A DNA stretch of 64,000 nt from Neospora caninum Liverpool (lineage: Eukaryota; Apicomplexa; Conoidasida; Eucoccidiorida; Sarcocystidae): the NCBI RefSeq assembly GCF_000208865.1, contig NC_018394.1, forward strand, positions 4,219,797-4,283,796. Reading direction: 5' to 3'. Each line of letters opens with the position of its first letter. Positions within the stretch are counted from its first letter, which is position 1. The position numbers and the translations under genes are program-made. The notes under the pieces were generated by a model that saw nothing but the letters and a program-made list of their open reading frames with translations, did not search any database and was not told where the DNA came from. Positions 1 through 9,708 of this stretch are shown here, piece after piece.

Positions 1-793
1 CGTGCGCACGGGTGAAGTTCGAAGCCAGAGAATCGGTAGGTTGTGAAGGCGAAGCGTCTCCGCTCTCATGTGCAGTCCGATTTCCCGAGTCCGGGATGCA
101 CGTACACCTCGGCCTGGCGCATAGAGGGGTAAAGGCTAGACAATCGAAAGGCACGAGATAAGGCAACTTCCAGAGCCCGCGAGGCTCAATCGTGCCTGCG
201 CGTGTGTTATCGGGGTGTCCGTGTCCGGCTGGTTTCTCCCCGTCCTCGCCTTCGGTTCCTGCGCCGTCGCGGCCAAGCAGTTTCGCCTCGGCGCTGGCTT
301 CGCGAGTGCTCGAAGCGAGGCTTCTCGGCTTCCTACGCCCCGAAGATGTCCGCCGCTCTGTCAGAAAGAAACACTCTTCTTGCTCTAAATCAAAAGAAAT
401 ATGACGCAGAGGAAGGGTGTGAAGGAGTTTTCGCATGACAGAAAGACAGCGGCACGTGCCCCACGGCATACCCAGAGTCGCATGGCCCCCGCCTGCGCGG
501 GGGCCATGCGACTTTTGAGAATTCAGAGACTGGGCAGAAGAAGGAAAGGAAGGTGAAGGGAAGGTGTCCAGCGGATCGGAAAGCGAGAAGACGGCGCCAC
601 GGACTTGAGAGACGGAGCAGCAGTTCGAGCAGGTTGAACTCGAGGACTGGGAAACCGGGAGACTTCGCGGGGGGTGGTGGCCGGAAGGAAGCAGCCTGTC
701 CATTCTTAGGGATAGGCTGTCACACGAGTCGGAGGGAGATGTGTAAGACATCTCTGATATGAGGGATGCAGGCGCGGAGTCCTGCTGAGACAT
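1..793 (-). CDS. Partial uncharacterised protein running off the left edge
   Basis: On the minus strand one frame (codons covering plus positions 2-4, 5-7 and so on) has no stop from position 994 down to the window edge, about 331 codons. The other two minus frames each carry at least five stops over the same stretch. In-frame ATG codons lie at 793, 751, 703, 469 and 436. I use 793 as the outer limit because the first part is Ser-rich, as is common for N-termini in this genome. The translated part has a basic/leucine stretch (MRKLLHTLPLRHISFDLEQE) about 120 residues in, then Arg/Ser/Gly-rich sequence. No domain is recognised. The C-terminal part is outside the window. The frame also spans a perfect hairpin (476-513). 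Its unusual length supports coding, but there is no homology, so it could be an open stretch in an untranslated region. Confidence 0.4.
   Translation of the reverse strand, partial: MSQQDSAPASLISEMSYTSPSDSCDSLSLRMDRLLPSGHHPPRSLPVSQSSSSTCSNCCSVSQVRGAVFSLSDPLDTFPSPSFPSSAQSLNSQKSHGPRAGGGHATLGMPWGTCRCLSVMRKLLHTLPLRHISFDLEQEECFFLTERRTSSGRRKPRSLASSTREASAEAKLLGRDGAGTEGEDGEKPAGHGHPDNTRAGTIEPRGLWKLPYLVPFDCLAFTPLCARPRCTCIPDSGNRTAHESGDASPSQPTDSLASNFTRAH
476..513. repeat. Perfect 17-bp inverted repeat with 4-nt loop
   Basis: Positions 476-492 and 497-513 are exact reverse complements around the loop CTGC. The stem is GC-rich (arm AGTCGCATGGCCCCCGC) and a short T-run follows at 514-516. It looks like a bacterial intrinsic terminator, but it sits in eukaryotic DNA inside an open minus-strand frame. 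I assign no function to it. Confidence 0.85.
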
Positions 794-3700
794 GCTGGCA
801 CGTAGAGGCAAAAGACAGCACACAAGAGCAGAGGTGGGGTCGGCCGCCCCCTGGCGCGGCTCGCCGGGAGACAGCCGTTGAGTTGAACGAGATAAATCTC
901 TCTCAGTGAGGAAGACGAAACGCTGTTTGGGAGAAAAGAGACTCGAGGCGAGGAAGCGAAGCGGAGAAAAGGTGGAGCTTCGTCGCCCCGGCAATCAAAG
1001 CTGGCCCCGCGTGGCTGCGCGGAAGCACCGCGCGCCTGGGAACAGACTGAAGCAGTGAAATGCTACCGCTCCCTTTCCCAGGAAAACTCTCAACCCTGAG
1101 TCGACCCGTTCAAGCAGAAGCGAGAGTTTCGAGAACCCCTGAGTTTCGCGGAGGCGCCGTGCACAGACCTGGCCAAGACACCGGGAGGGTTCGAGGGGGG
1201 GGGTGGGCCAGTTGCCGTTGCCGCTGTCCGGAGATCCGGCAGCGATCCGCTGCTGGCAAAAAATGGGAAAAGCGTGACAGAACGCACCAAAAGCCCTGCG
1301 AAATGGCACCCTTTTGCACAAGAGACAAGGAAACCTACATTCTCTGACAACCGTGGCTTTGAGCTGTTGAAAACACTGGCCAACCAGACGCGAAGTGTGC
1401 TGCACACTTGCATGCGAGACGGCATGCGAGCAGGCAATCGCCGTCTCCACTGCAACTGCGACCTTGGTTTTTCTCAATTTGTCTGCGTTGCCACGACACA
1501 GTGAAACGTCCCAGTATTTTCTCCCAAACCCAGTCACCTCACGTGCTTTGCACGTCTTCTCGGTGGAGGGCGGTGCGGGTTGACTAGGCGCATATGCAGA
1601 GCTTGGCGAAGCTCGAAGATCCGTGGAAGAGTACTAGGGAAAAAAGACCGGTTTCGCATCGCCCTTGCTGCGCCTGACAACTTGCAACAGAAGGTTCTCG
1701 GGGCTTGCGGCCACCCGCAACAGGGAAACGAACAGAGGTTTTTGCGCAAGTTGTCCTGGTGGCACACCAGGACAGAGCTTACGATGTCCTAGAAAAAAAG
1801 ACTGTAACGGGGGAAGATGGTGAGAGCGAAGGGACAGAACGGAGATGTCGCCAGAGATCATTTAAAACGAGGTTGTAGAGTGAAAAGGATCCATTTGTGG
1901 CAACAGGTTGCCGTGCGATCCCTTCGCATCTCTGCTCGGCGCTCGGCTGCAAAGGTGGGTGCTGTGTTTTCTTTCACAAGGCAGGGGCAAGCAGTCAGCC
2001 GCTCTACGAACTCGACTGGACCCGATGAAGTTTCTGTCACTCGATTTTGCACGGCACCGCTAACGAAGCCGCCTCAGGGGAGACACGCGTTGGCCGACGT
2101 GGGTTCGGAGAGCCGACCGGTGGAACACTGTGTCCACAGCCGCTCCGTAACCAGTCCTGTGCAAACGTAGAACAAACTCGAGGTCTTTCATTCACAAGTT
2201 ACAGTGGAAATCTGTTAAGGCTACGCGCAAGAGTAAACAAGGGCTCTCCACGCAGTACTCGCACCAAGATGGACCTGGGATCCGTTACAAATCCTCCCCG
2301 TTGCAGTGGCAATGAACTTGATGTAGGCAGATACAACTTTACAGACGCCTACTTCTCGATCTGTCGCCACATCGTTAATGCGGTCTCCTAGTACCTTTGC
2401 CGTGTTTATGTCGCCACGTTCACCCCCCATGTTTTCGTGGAGCATTTGCCTGCCTCTTGAGGGACAACGGACTCCGGGTTTACCAGTCAGTACGCATCTG
2501 TTCGACTTAAACGCTTTCTGCCTCAACGTTATTTTCCAGTTTAGCAGCTCCAAACATAGTTCCTTTAGCATACGCTGTGGGCTGTCCGTCCCACCTTCTC
2601 TTTCTCCGTGGTGCACCCTGAGATGTGCGCTTCCCCATCAGTTCCAGCGATCCTCGAGTTTCGACCTTCTGACTTGCACGATAAACTGAGACGAGGCCGG
2701 ATAGATGATGCACAAAGTTCTCGCGCATCATCTTCGAACGTGTAACACCACCGAAACCCAATACGATATTGGCATTGCGACTGCAGCGCAAACTTTTCAA
2801 GGCATGGCTACCCTCGAGATTGCGATTCTCCACTCCGAACCTACCAAGGGGAGCATCTTTTGAACCTTCACCATCAGGCCCGCAAACAGGGTTCCAGCAG
2901 AAGCGGAAGCGTCACAGGATTCCTCGCTGCTTCTGCATAATTTTCTCACGCGGAGGGGTTTCGGCGTCACTCTGTGTCTAGAAGCTGGAAACTGGGGAGG
3001 GATGGGAGTACAGCAGAGAGGAGCTTAGCCCCTCGCTAAAGTTATCGCGTTAGAGGTTTTCGGATTTTTTGCAGCTAGGCATGCACCACAGCTACCTGAC
3101 GCTAAGCTTTTTCTTGATTCTGGCCCCTGAGCAGGAGCATGTCGGTCGCTTGTGGATCCTTGCACGAAACAAGCGGATATAGACAAGTTAGGCGTTGGTG
3201 TCTACACAGGGAAAAACACTGAGCTCGCCGTCACACCGCGGGATCTCTCCTTCGCAATACAGTGGAAAAAGTGCTCCAGCGCCTTTGTCAACATCGTCCG
3301 GTCGTTGTCTCTTGTGAAAAGTGTTCGCAAGCGGCGTGTCCACGTGAAGTTTTTTCTGGCTCCACGAACTCAGTTTCCAGTCGCTCAACGCATGTCCTGT
3401 CAGTATCGATATCCGGCGCAGTGCTAGAAACTCAAGCGCTGACACACGGCCGCAAGTACCGGCCAAACCCGGGGTTGAGGGCGGAGTGGAATTGACATTA
3501 AGCAGTGGTTTTTTTTCTTTTTTCTGCAGTAACGCTCTGCGAAATAACGACTACCCCCGTGGAGAGTCGTCTGTTAGCGGAGGCTCTGTCGGCCAGGCGG
3601 AAGAACACGAGGAACGGTGGAAGAGCGCGGGGAACTCCGGGAGACCCATGCCCCCGTGGGTAGCGAAAAAGCGAGAACGATTGCGGGAAAACTTTGGTGT

Positions 3701-3835
3701 CTCACCTTAGATGTCCCGCCGAACCGTCTCTCTCCTGGACGGCCTGTCTCTGTCACGCTGTTGAGCTTTGGCAGCCTTTTCTTTTCCGCAAAATATACGC
3801 GTTGGAATTTTTCCTTTCCACGAGAAAGAGTCAGA
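794..3835. other. No gene resolved; upstream region of DPH3 gene
   Basis: Open frames here are at most about 180 codons and show no recognisable domain or convincing splice chain. A run of nine G lies at 1195-1203. From about 1580 to 3500 the composition is visibly less GC-rich than the neighbouring coding DNA. The last few hundred bases are presumably promoter and 5' untranslated region of the gene that begins at 3836. Confidence 0.5.
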
Positions 3836-4768
3836 ATGGTGTGTTCCGATTACACTCGGGGCACCAGCTCAACGTCGACGGGGGTAACCACAACTGCGAC
3901 AGCCGCTTCGTCGGTCACTTTACTTCTGCAAGTTCCAGAACCCGTTTATGATGTGAGTTCCGGAGCCCGCAACTCCGTGGAAAGGCCTTCGTACCTTACG
4001 GGGGGTGAAAGGGAGGAGAAACAGAGACAACCTGCCGGCGAGGAGGGCGACCGTCCCGCCCGCGGGGAAGAAAGTACGGCAGTGTGCCGGTCGCAGGGAA
4101 TCGACCCCTCTCCTGGCAGTCTCTTCTTTGCTCCCTCCATTGTGACTCAATTTCGAAGTCTTCGAGTGGGAAGACTGGTGTCTGGATCGGATGATCGGAC
4201 CTCTCATGAAGGCAGTCCTGACTCGGGCGGGCGGGAGGCAACGGACAGCCAGAAGACCAGCGAGCGCGCGGAGGGAGATTCTAGAGACCGAGACGAGCAG
4301 GTGAACGCACACAGGGAAGGAGAAAGAGAACGTTCCGCGGGCAACAGCGAAGAACAAGTGACTGACAGGGTGGACCACGATCGCATCTCTGACGAGGTGG
4401 GAGGCGAGCTGTACTACGAACGCGTGTCTTTGCGTGAATTCGAATACGACGCGTCCAGTAGAACTTTCTTCTATCCCTGCCCGTGTGGGGATCTTTTCGA
4501 AGTTCCTTTGGAAACAATTCGAGCAAAGGCGAGGGAAACAGCCGACTGTCCGACTGGAGACTTTCGCTCTTCTTCCCAGGGAGACGGGGAACGGGCGCTG
4601 GAGTCAGACACTGGGTCTGGAGACAAAGCGCCAGTCGAACCGAGTAGCCTCGGGGATCAAGAAGTTGAAGTCGAGGCTTCCTGTCCCTCTTGTTCCTTGA
4701 AAGTCCAAGCCTTTTTCACTCTCAAGGTGTTGCAGGAAATTCTCGAGGAGGCTGGAGAGACACTGTAA
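3836..4768 (+). CDS. DPH3: DPH3/KTI11-type CSL zinc-finger protein, extended
   Basis: This is a 310-residue single-exon protein. The C-terminal third is a CSL (DPH-type) zinc domain. A strand typical of the family (VSLREFEYDASSRTFFYPCP) leads into CPCG at residues 215-218, and CPSCSL at 283-288 supplies the second cysteine pair. In the family this protein donates electrons to the Dph1/Dph2 radical enzyme in diphthamide synthesis on elongation factor 2, and it is the Kti11 partner of Elongator. Two things are odd. Usual family members are about 80-90 residues, but here about 190 residues of Ser/Glu/Arg-rich sequence precede the domain. The two Cys pairs are also 68 residues apart, against about 21 in human DPH3, because of an acidic insertion. 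The chosen ATG (3836) is followed by MVCSDYTRG. The open frame extends upstream to 3617 without support. All four predicted zinc ligands are present. Confidence 0.85.
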   Translation: MVCSDYTRGTSSTSTGVTTTATAASSVTLLLQVPEPVYDVSSGARNSVERPSYLTGGEREEKQRQPAGEEGDRPARGEESTAVCRSQGIDPSPGSLFFAPSIVTQFRSLRVGRLVSGSDDRTSHEGSPDSGGREATDSQKTSERAEGDSRDRDEQVNAHREGERERSAGNSEEQVTDRVDHDRISDEVGGELYYERVSLREFEYDASSRTFFYPCPCGDLFEVPLETIRAKARETADCPTGDFRSSSQGDGERALESDTGSGDKAPVEPSSLGDQEVEVEASCPSCSLKVQAFFTLKVLQEILEEAGETL

Positions 4769-4961
4769 CGCAGTTCGAGACGCGTTTTTGGGAAAAAGGC
4801 AAAAATACCGGTAGGAGTGTCTCGGAAGACGTGTAGTTTCAGCGTCGACCGCTTTTCCGCGTCTTTGAGGAGGCGCACTGAGGCCGATCCCATTCCTCTC
4901 GCGCCGCTGTTCAGAACTGCTGTCCTCGCCGTCCCTCCTCGGTCTTATCTTGATCATCAAG

Positions 4962-6540
4962 ATGCTCCCATCGAGCTCGTCTGGGCCACCGCTTTCAGGA
5001 GGACGAGTGAAGGAACCACTCACGCCTATAATGACTCACAGACGTCAGGATTCGCCACTCACGTCCCTGCTCAGTCAGATGGACCGTCGCCCGTCGTTTT
5101 CCCCTGAGACCATTCCAGCTCTCTCGTCGGGTTCCCGTCCGTCGGCAAATGCTACTTTCCCCGGAGCCCTCGGACGCGGTGTACAGGCAGATCAAGGTCT
5201 GCCGCTTTATGTTCGTTTGAAGCGGCGAAGAGAAGAGGATGTTCCCCCTTTCCTGTGTCTTCTTCATCAGCGAGGAGCTGGAGAAGACGGACCGGTACGT
5301 GCCGCTAAACAGCAAAAAGTGGGGGGAGCGTACGAAGGCACATCGCAACAGGACCACGGACTGCTGCTTTTTCGCCATGTTGGGGAACCGCCCGTTCTAC
5401 TGGCTGCTGCTACGGAGACAGTGGGGAATCCCGAAGACTCCCGGACGCCGAGTGCCGAGCGCCGCGTAGGTCCACAAGGCGGAGCAAAAGAAGAGGCGTC
5501 GGCAGGACGACCTTCCAATGAGGACACGTGTCTCGGCGATGTGCAAGCTGCTCTTCAGCGCCTTCGGAAATACCGAGTGGTTCCTCCAGCAGGAGGAGCG
5601 GCGGATCACGACGCGGATACACAGGGCGAGGGCCCTCACGAGCCGTCAGTTTCTGCGTCGCGCGAGGCGGGGCAAAAGTCCCGAGGCCGAGCCGGAGCAG
5701 TCCAACGCTTGAAACTGGCAGATGGTAGGAAAATCCGCCTTCTAGACGTGTGCCCCGAGAGCTCCAGAGGGGCCGAGATCTCCGCGGATCCCGACGACTA
5801 CGATTTTGAGTGGTACAGCCTGGCCAGTCCAGAAGATGCTGCGCATGCAGCAGGCGAGAGCAGGTTGTGCGACCCTTCTGGAGAAGGAAAGAGGGGAGAC
5901 GTTAAGCGCACAGGCAGAGCTTATACGGCAACTGATTGCGGGCGGGGCGTCAGCGAACCTCGCTGATAGCGTAGGCGCAGATGCGATGGGTCTGATTGAA
6001 CTGGAAGACGTCGACGAGGAGACAGGAGAAGTTCTACGAGGCTGTCGCTGGGGCCACTGCCGGTCCGTTGACGTGTTTCTCGGGGAGTTCGGAGACATCG
6101 ATGACCCCGATTCAGGTGAGAGCGCCGCGAAGGGGGAGGGGGGGGGGGGGAAAGCGGGGGAAGAAATCAAAGGAGAGCGGTCTCTCCTCGCTCCATTACA
6201 CGGAGGGTTCCCCCCGGTAGCAGGGAGAACAAAGGCGAGGCGGAGGGATTGCGGAAAGGCGAGGCGGAGGGATTGCGGAAAGGCGAGGCGGAGGGATTGC
6301 GGAGAGGCGAGAGGAGGAAGGGAGTGTGACACACATTTACGCTGTAGACTGTAGACCTACTGCGTTGTGTATATGCGTTCGCCAGACGACCCGGATGGAG
6401 CCGAGCTGGACTACCCTGAGGATAGCGACGACGACAGAGAGAGGCGCTTCGCAGCCCGTGTTCGCCACTTGATCGATTCTGATGATGACGAACGCGCCTA
6501 CTCTGTCTCAAGCGACCTTAGTGGCTTCAGCGAGGAGTGA
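4962..6540 (+). CDS. IWR1: Iwr1/SLC7A6OS-type RNA polymerase II nuclear import factor
   Basis: Iwr1 binds assembled RNA polymerase II in the cytoplasm and directs its nuclear import. The sequence follows the order of SLC7A6OS: an N-terminal basic strand (YVRLKRRREEDVPPFLCL), the central aromatic motif (DDYDFEWYSLAS, compare DDYVYDIYYL in human), then acidic GDIDDPDS and LDYPEDSDDD near the C-terminus. The model has exon 1 at 4962-5863, exon 2 at 5970-6115 and exon 3 at 6386-6540, about 404 codons. The second splice (TCAG|GTGAG at 6116 to CCAG at 6385) is clean and keeps the frame. The first junction is tentative. The frame must change between about 5830 and 5980, and a 106-nt intron (5864-5969) is the best phase-compatible choice. 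A one-base assembly error would look the same. The frame opens upstream at 4950, but 4962 is its first ATG. Confidence 0.72.
6231..6302. repeat. 24-bp tandem repeat, three copies, in Iwr1 intron 2
   Basis: Three head-to-tail copies with a period of exactly 24 bp (6231-6254, 6255-6278, 6279-6302), unit AAAGGCGAGGCGGAGGGATT plus GCGG, lie within the last intron of the Iwr1-type gene. A G-rich run at about 6136-6150 precedes them. Read as protein the unit would give RRRDCGKA, but the clean splice sites on both sides place it in the intron. Confidence 0.85.
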
Positions 6541-9500
6541 CCACGAGGCGGTGGGAACGTGTGACGCAGGAAAAAACTGGCAAAGAGGAAGTCGTCACAG
6601 GAAGGGTTCTCATTCGGAGCAAGCAGAACAGAGCGGAGAGTGTACCCCGGTCGTAGATGCGAGAAGTCTTGAGAACACAAGAGAGAGAACTTGTGACCGT
6701 CAAGGGATCGCCGGTGTTCGTCCCCATACGCAGGGGACCTGTATAGCTCCAGCAATTTTTAGTGAAGGCAGTGCCGCCGTTCGCGACGCGTTTCTCGGGT
6801 ATATGCAGGTGTTGTGTGTGGACGTGCTCGCGACTAAATCGAGTTTGCGCCCGGCGAGCTGCTGTAGGAACTCCTCAAGTGTGTCGGATCGGGAGTGTTG
6901 CGCGGCCGCAGTGGACTGTCTTCTGTCCCCCGGATTAGATGAATCGGCGTTTGGGGGTGGGAGAGAGTAACTACGAAAATGGACTACCGTGAGCAAGCGC
7001 GCGGTACTGAACTGTGTTATACCGTGCTGCGGCACGTGTATGAAAAAGAACTTTCAGAATGAATAGCGAACAGCAGAGAAGAGTGTCGAGAAAAAATTCC
7101 GCACGTGGCGAGCTCTAGTGGGTGCGAAACGCGGGACTTCCTTCAGTAGTACCCGTTTCGCGACGAGGCGATTAGCTGTCTGGTTCGTGCACAGGAGAGT
7201 TCTTGTCGTGAGTAGTGAACAGTGAGTATACTGCACTTCCTGCCAATACTGTTTCGTAAATAGCTGATCCCCGGTGCGTTTTACTCTTGTACCCGTCTTT
7301 GGAACGACAGCCCTGGGGAAAAGCTGCAAAAGGAACAGTTGATATATATATATATATATAAATGCATTGGTGTGCCGTCTGGGTTCACCTCCGTTTCGAG
7401 AAAACGGTTATGGCCATGGAGCTGATCAAGCCTATCTCTGAGTCGCATCTACCCCAGTCTGTAGTGCTATCGGGGAGTGACCGCATTTGGTCTGGAACTC
7501 TGTGGAGGATACGAACGTACGTAACTGGGCACACTGGACTTGAGACTTGATTTAGCATGTCTCTCGTTTACCACGTGGACCGTGGAGTTCCTGGAACGCC
7601 TCGCCAATCGACAAGGGACATCCCGGTTCGAGTGGACGAACATGCCGCAAGTGAATACTTGGAGAAGGCGCAAGGAGTTTTCATCGCCCATCCAGAGGTA
7701 GCAAACTGGGCATGGACCTGGCAAGCAGAAGCTTATAAGGCAAAAAATTCGTTGGTTGCCTATCTCGGCTTCTCCATTTGCGACAACTCTTCCGTGACTC
7801 CCTTGCTATTCGAGCGGCGGCGGCCGACGCAGCAGTTCAAAGTAAGCCGCAAGAGGGACACTGGAGAGGGGAGAATGGAGCAACTATGAGATCTGTCTGA
7901 TCCATCGTGTACTTTTCTGTTGGATGTTACTGACAGGTAAACGATTTAGTGTGCTTTTGGGGAGTTGAAGGCTCGTCACAGGGAGACGGCGGCAAACTCC
8001 ACTACACGTATGCACAAACCTTAAATGGTGCATCAACTTTTTTACGAGACGTCCGTTTTAGTGAAGGAGCGAGCACGGACCGTTTCTGAAGCCCCATTCT
8101 GAGAAACCGTGAACACGCCGACCTAGGGCCGATCCGGAAGTACGCTAAGAGACCCTACTCACTTCCCGACCGGCCTTTCATTTACAGGGGGGGTACTTCG
8201 ACTGCATCCCGGCGCAAATTCTGAGAAAACCACCCAAAGACAGCGTCGTCGACATAAGGTTTTCGCAAGAGAATTTTCGGAAGTCTGTCTTTAAGACAAG
8301 GGGATATTGACAAGAGCACTACATGCGCTCGTGTCTCCATTGTGTAAGCCAGCAGGCACACCCTTCTGACTGCTGGCTTCTACACAACACTCTCTCGTTC
8401 CTGGCCGTGTCCCGTTTCCTCATAGCCAGTTGACGGCTGATCCGTCTTGCTCCGGTCCCTCCTTCTTTGTACCATAATTTCCGTAAAGGAAACTGGTACG
8501 TTTCCTCCAAGTTCTAGAAGCCTTTCAATTTGGAATAATTCAGCTGCCCTGCCCGCTAGAAAGCTTCGCGGCACCTGCCAGGTTCCTGCATGTCTTCTGG
8601 TCTGGTCGTCTGCATGTACCCGTGTTGTAGGTGGGTATAGAGGGTGTGGACCCTACGGTGAGTTGGTTAGCTTTTCCATTGGTTCTCTGTGCTTGTTTTT
8701 CGAATTGACAGAAAACGTCTCAAGACGGCCTCTTCCTGCTGAATTATTACAGTGTAGAGCAGGATAGGACTCCACGCCGTCGTCGCGTTCTTGAGGGAAA
8801 GGAACCGTATTCGTTTGCCGCAGCCAGTGAGACTTCGGCGGTCCTAATCGTCCGGCACACACCGCCACTCTTCTTTTCCTTGCCCGGTCAACGTCTTTCT
8901 CTGTTCTTCCCTGCCGTCAAATCGACGCCTCGGTTGCACGTTCCGTCCCTTTCCGTTCCCTGATTTTTCCCGCCTTCCGTGCGTTTTTCTCGATCCTACG
9001 CTGCGTAATCTCGATTTCGGCGGCTGTATGGACAGTCAAAACGGGGGCATGAACACGCGACACAGAGACCTTTGCCTCACTTTTCCCGTTCAGGACTTGG
9101 CAAATGTCAGTATTACAGGCGTGAACTATCTTGAATCACGACTTCTCTCGTCCCTCTTTTCACTTTCAGCTTGTGGCACACCTCGCGGCTGCCCGAGGGC
9201 ACACACTCATGACGAAGCTTGTTACGTTCCCCTGATGACGGCAAGGGAAGCAGCGGCTCTTCCTCCAGCTCGTGTCTCGCGTTCCGTCTGTTCCTCCCGT
9301 TTGCTGCCTCTCGCCAGTTGCAGCCTGTTCCTTCCTCTTCCGCCTTGAACGGCCAACCGGATCACTTGTCACCGCTCTGGCTCGTGGAGCTGACTGTTGA
9401 CCTGTTTCGCGTAATAAAACTCGTATTCTGGGAACGCGAGCAATTCACAGGTCCCAAACGATTCGGATCGTCTTTCCCATGACACCGGGCGGAAATCTCG

Positions 9501-9708
9501 GGACTGCGATGGGCCGTCTTTTGACCTGAGAGGCCGTCGCGTCAGTCCGTCCTTGCTTCCGTGCGTTCGGCGCAAACGTTCCCGAGTTCGACTGGCTCCC
9601 CAGCCGCTTTTTCTCTCAGGTTGTGTTTTTGCCACGTCCTGCCATTCTCACCCGCCCTTATCTTCGGGGGTAAGCGCAGGCCACTTCTCGTGACCCCTTC
9701 AGAGACCC
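6541..9708. other. Intergenic region between Iwr1 and Psf3 genes
   Basis: No domain-bearing frame was found. The longest plausible frame (7557-7889, plus) lacks homology and splice context. The region contains a (TA)n tract at 7342-7361. The stretch from about 8900 to 9700 is pyrimidine-rich on the plus strand, as expected for a promoter and 5' leader ahead of the gene starting at 9709. Confidence 0.5.
7342..7361. repeat. (TA)n microsatellite
   Basis: A simple alternating AT tract of 20 bases, one of several in this window. Confidence 0.9.

Noticed and set aside
476..516. Bacterial rho-independent terminator
   Set aside because: The shape fits, but all surrounding genes are spliced eukaryotic genes, so a bacterial terminator is not credible.
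995..1537. 180-codon minus-strand frame
   Set aside because: No domain and no splice support. It ends at the stop just upstream of the left-edge open frame and does not join it.
7557..7889. 110-codon plus-strand frame
   Set aside because: Protein-like composition in places, but no homology, no good splice sites and a non-coding neighbourhood.
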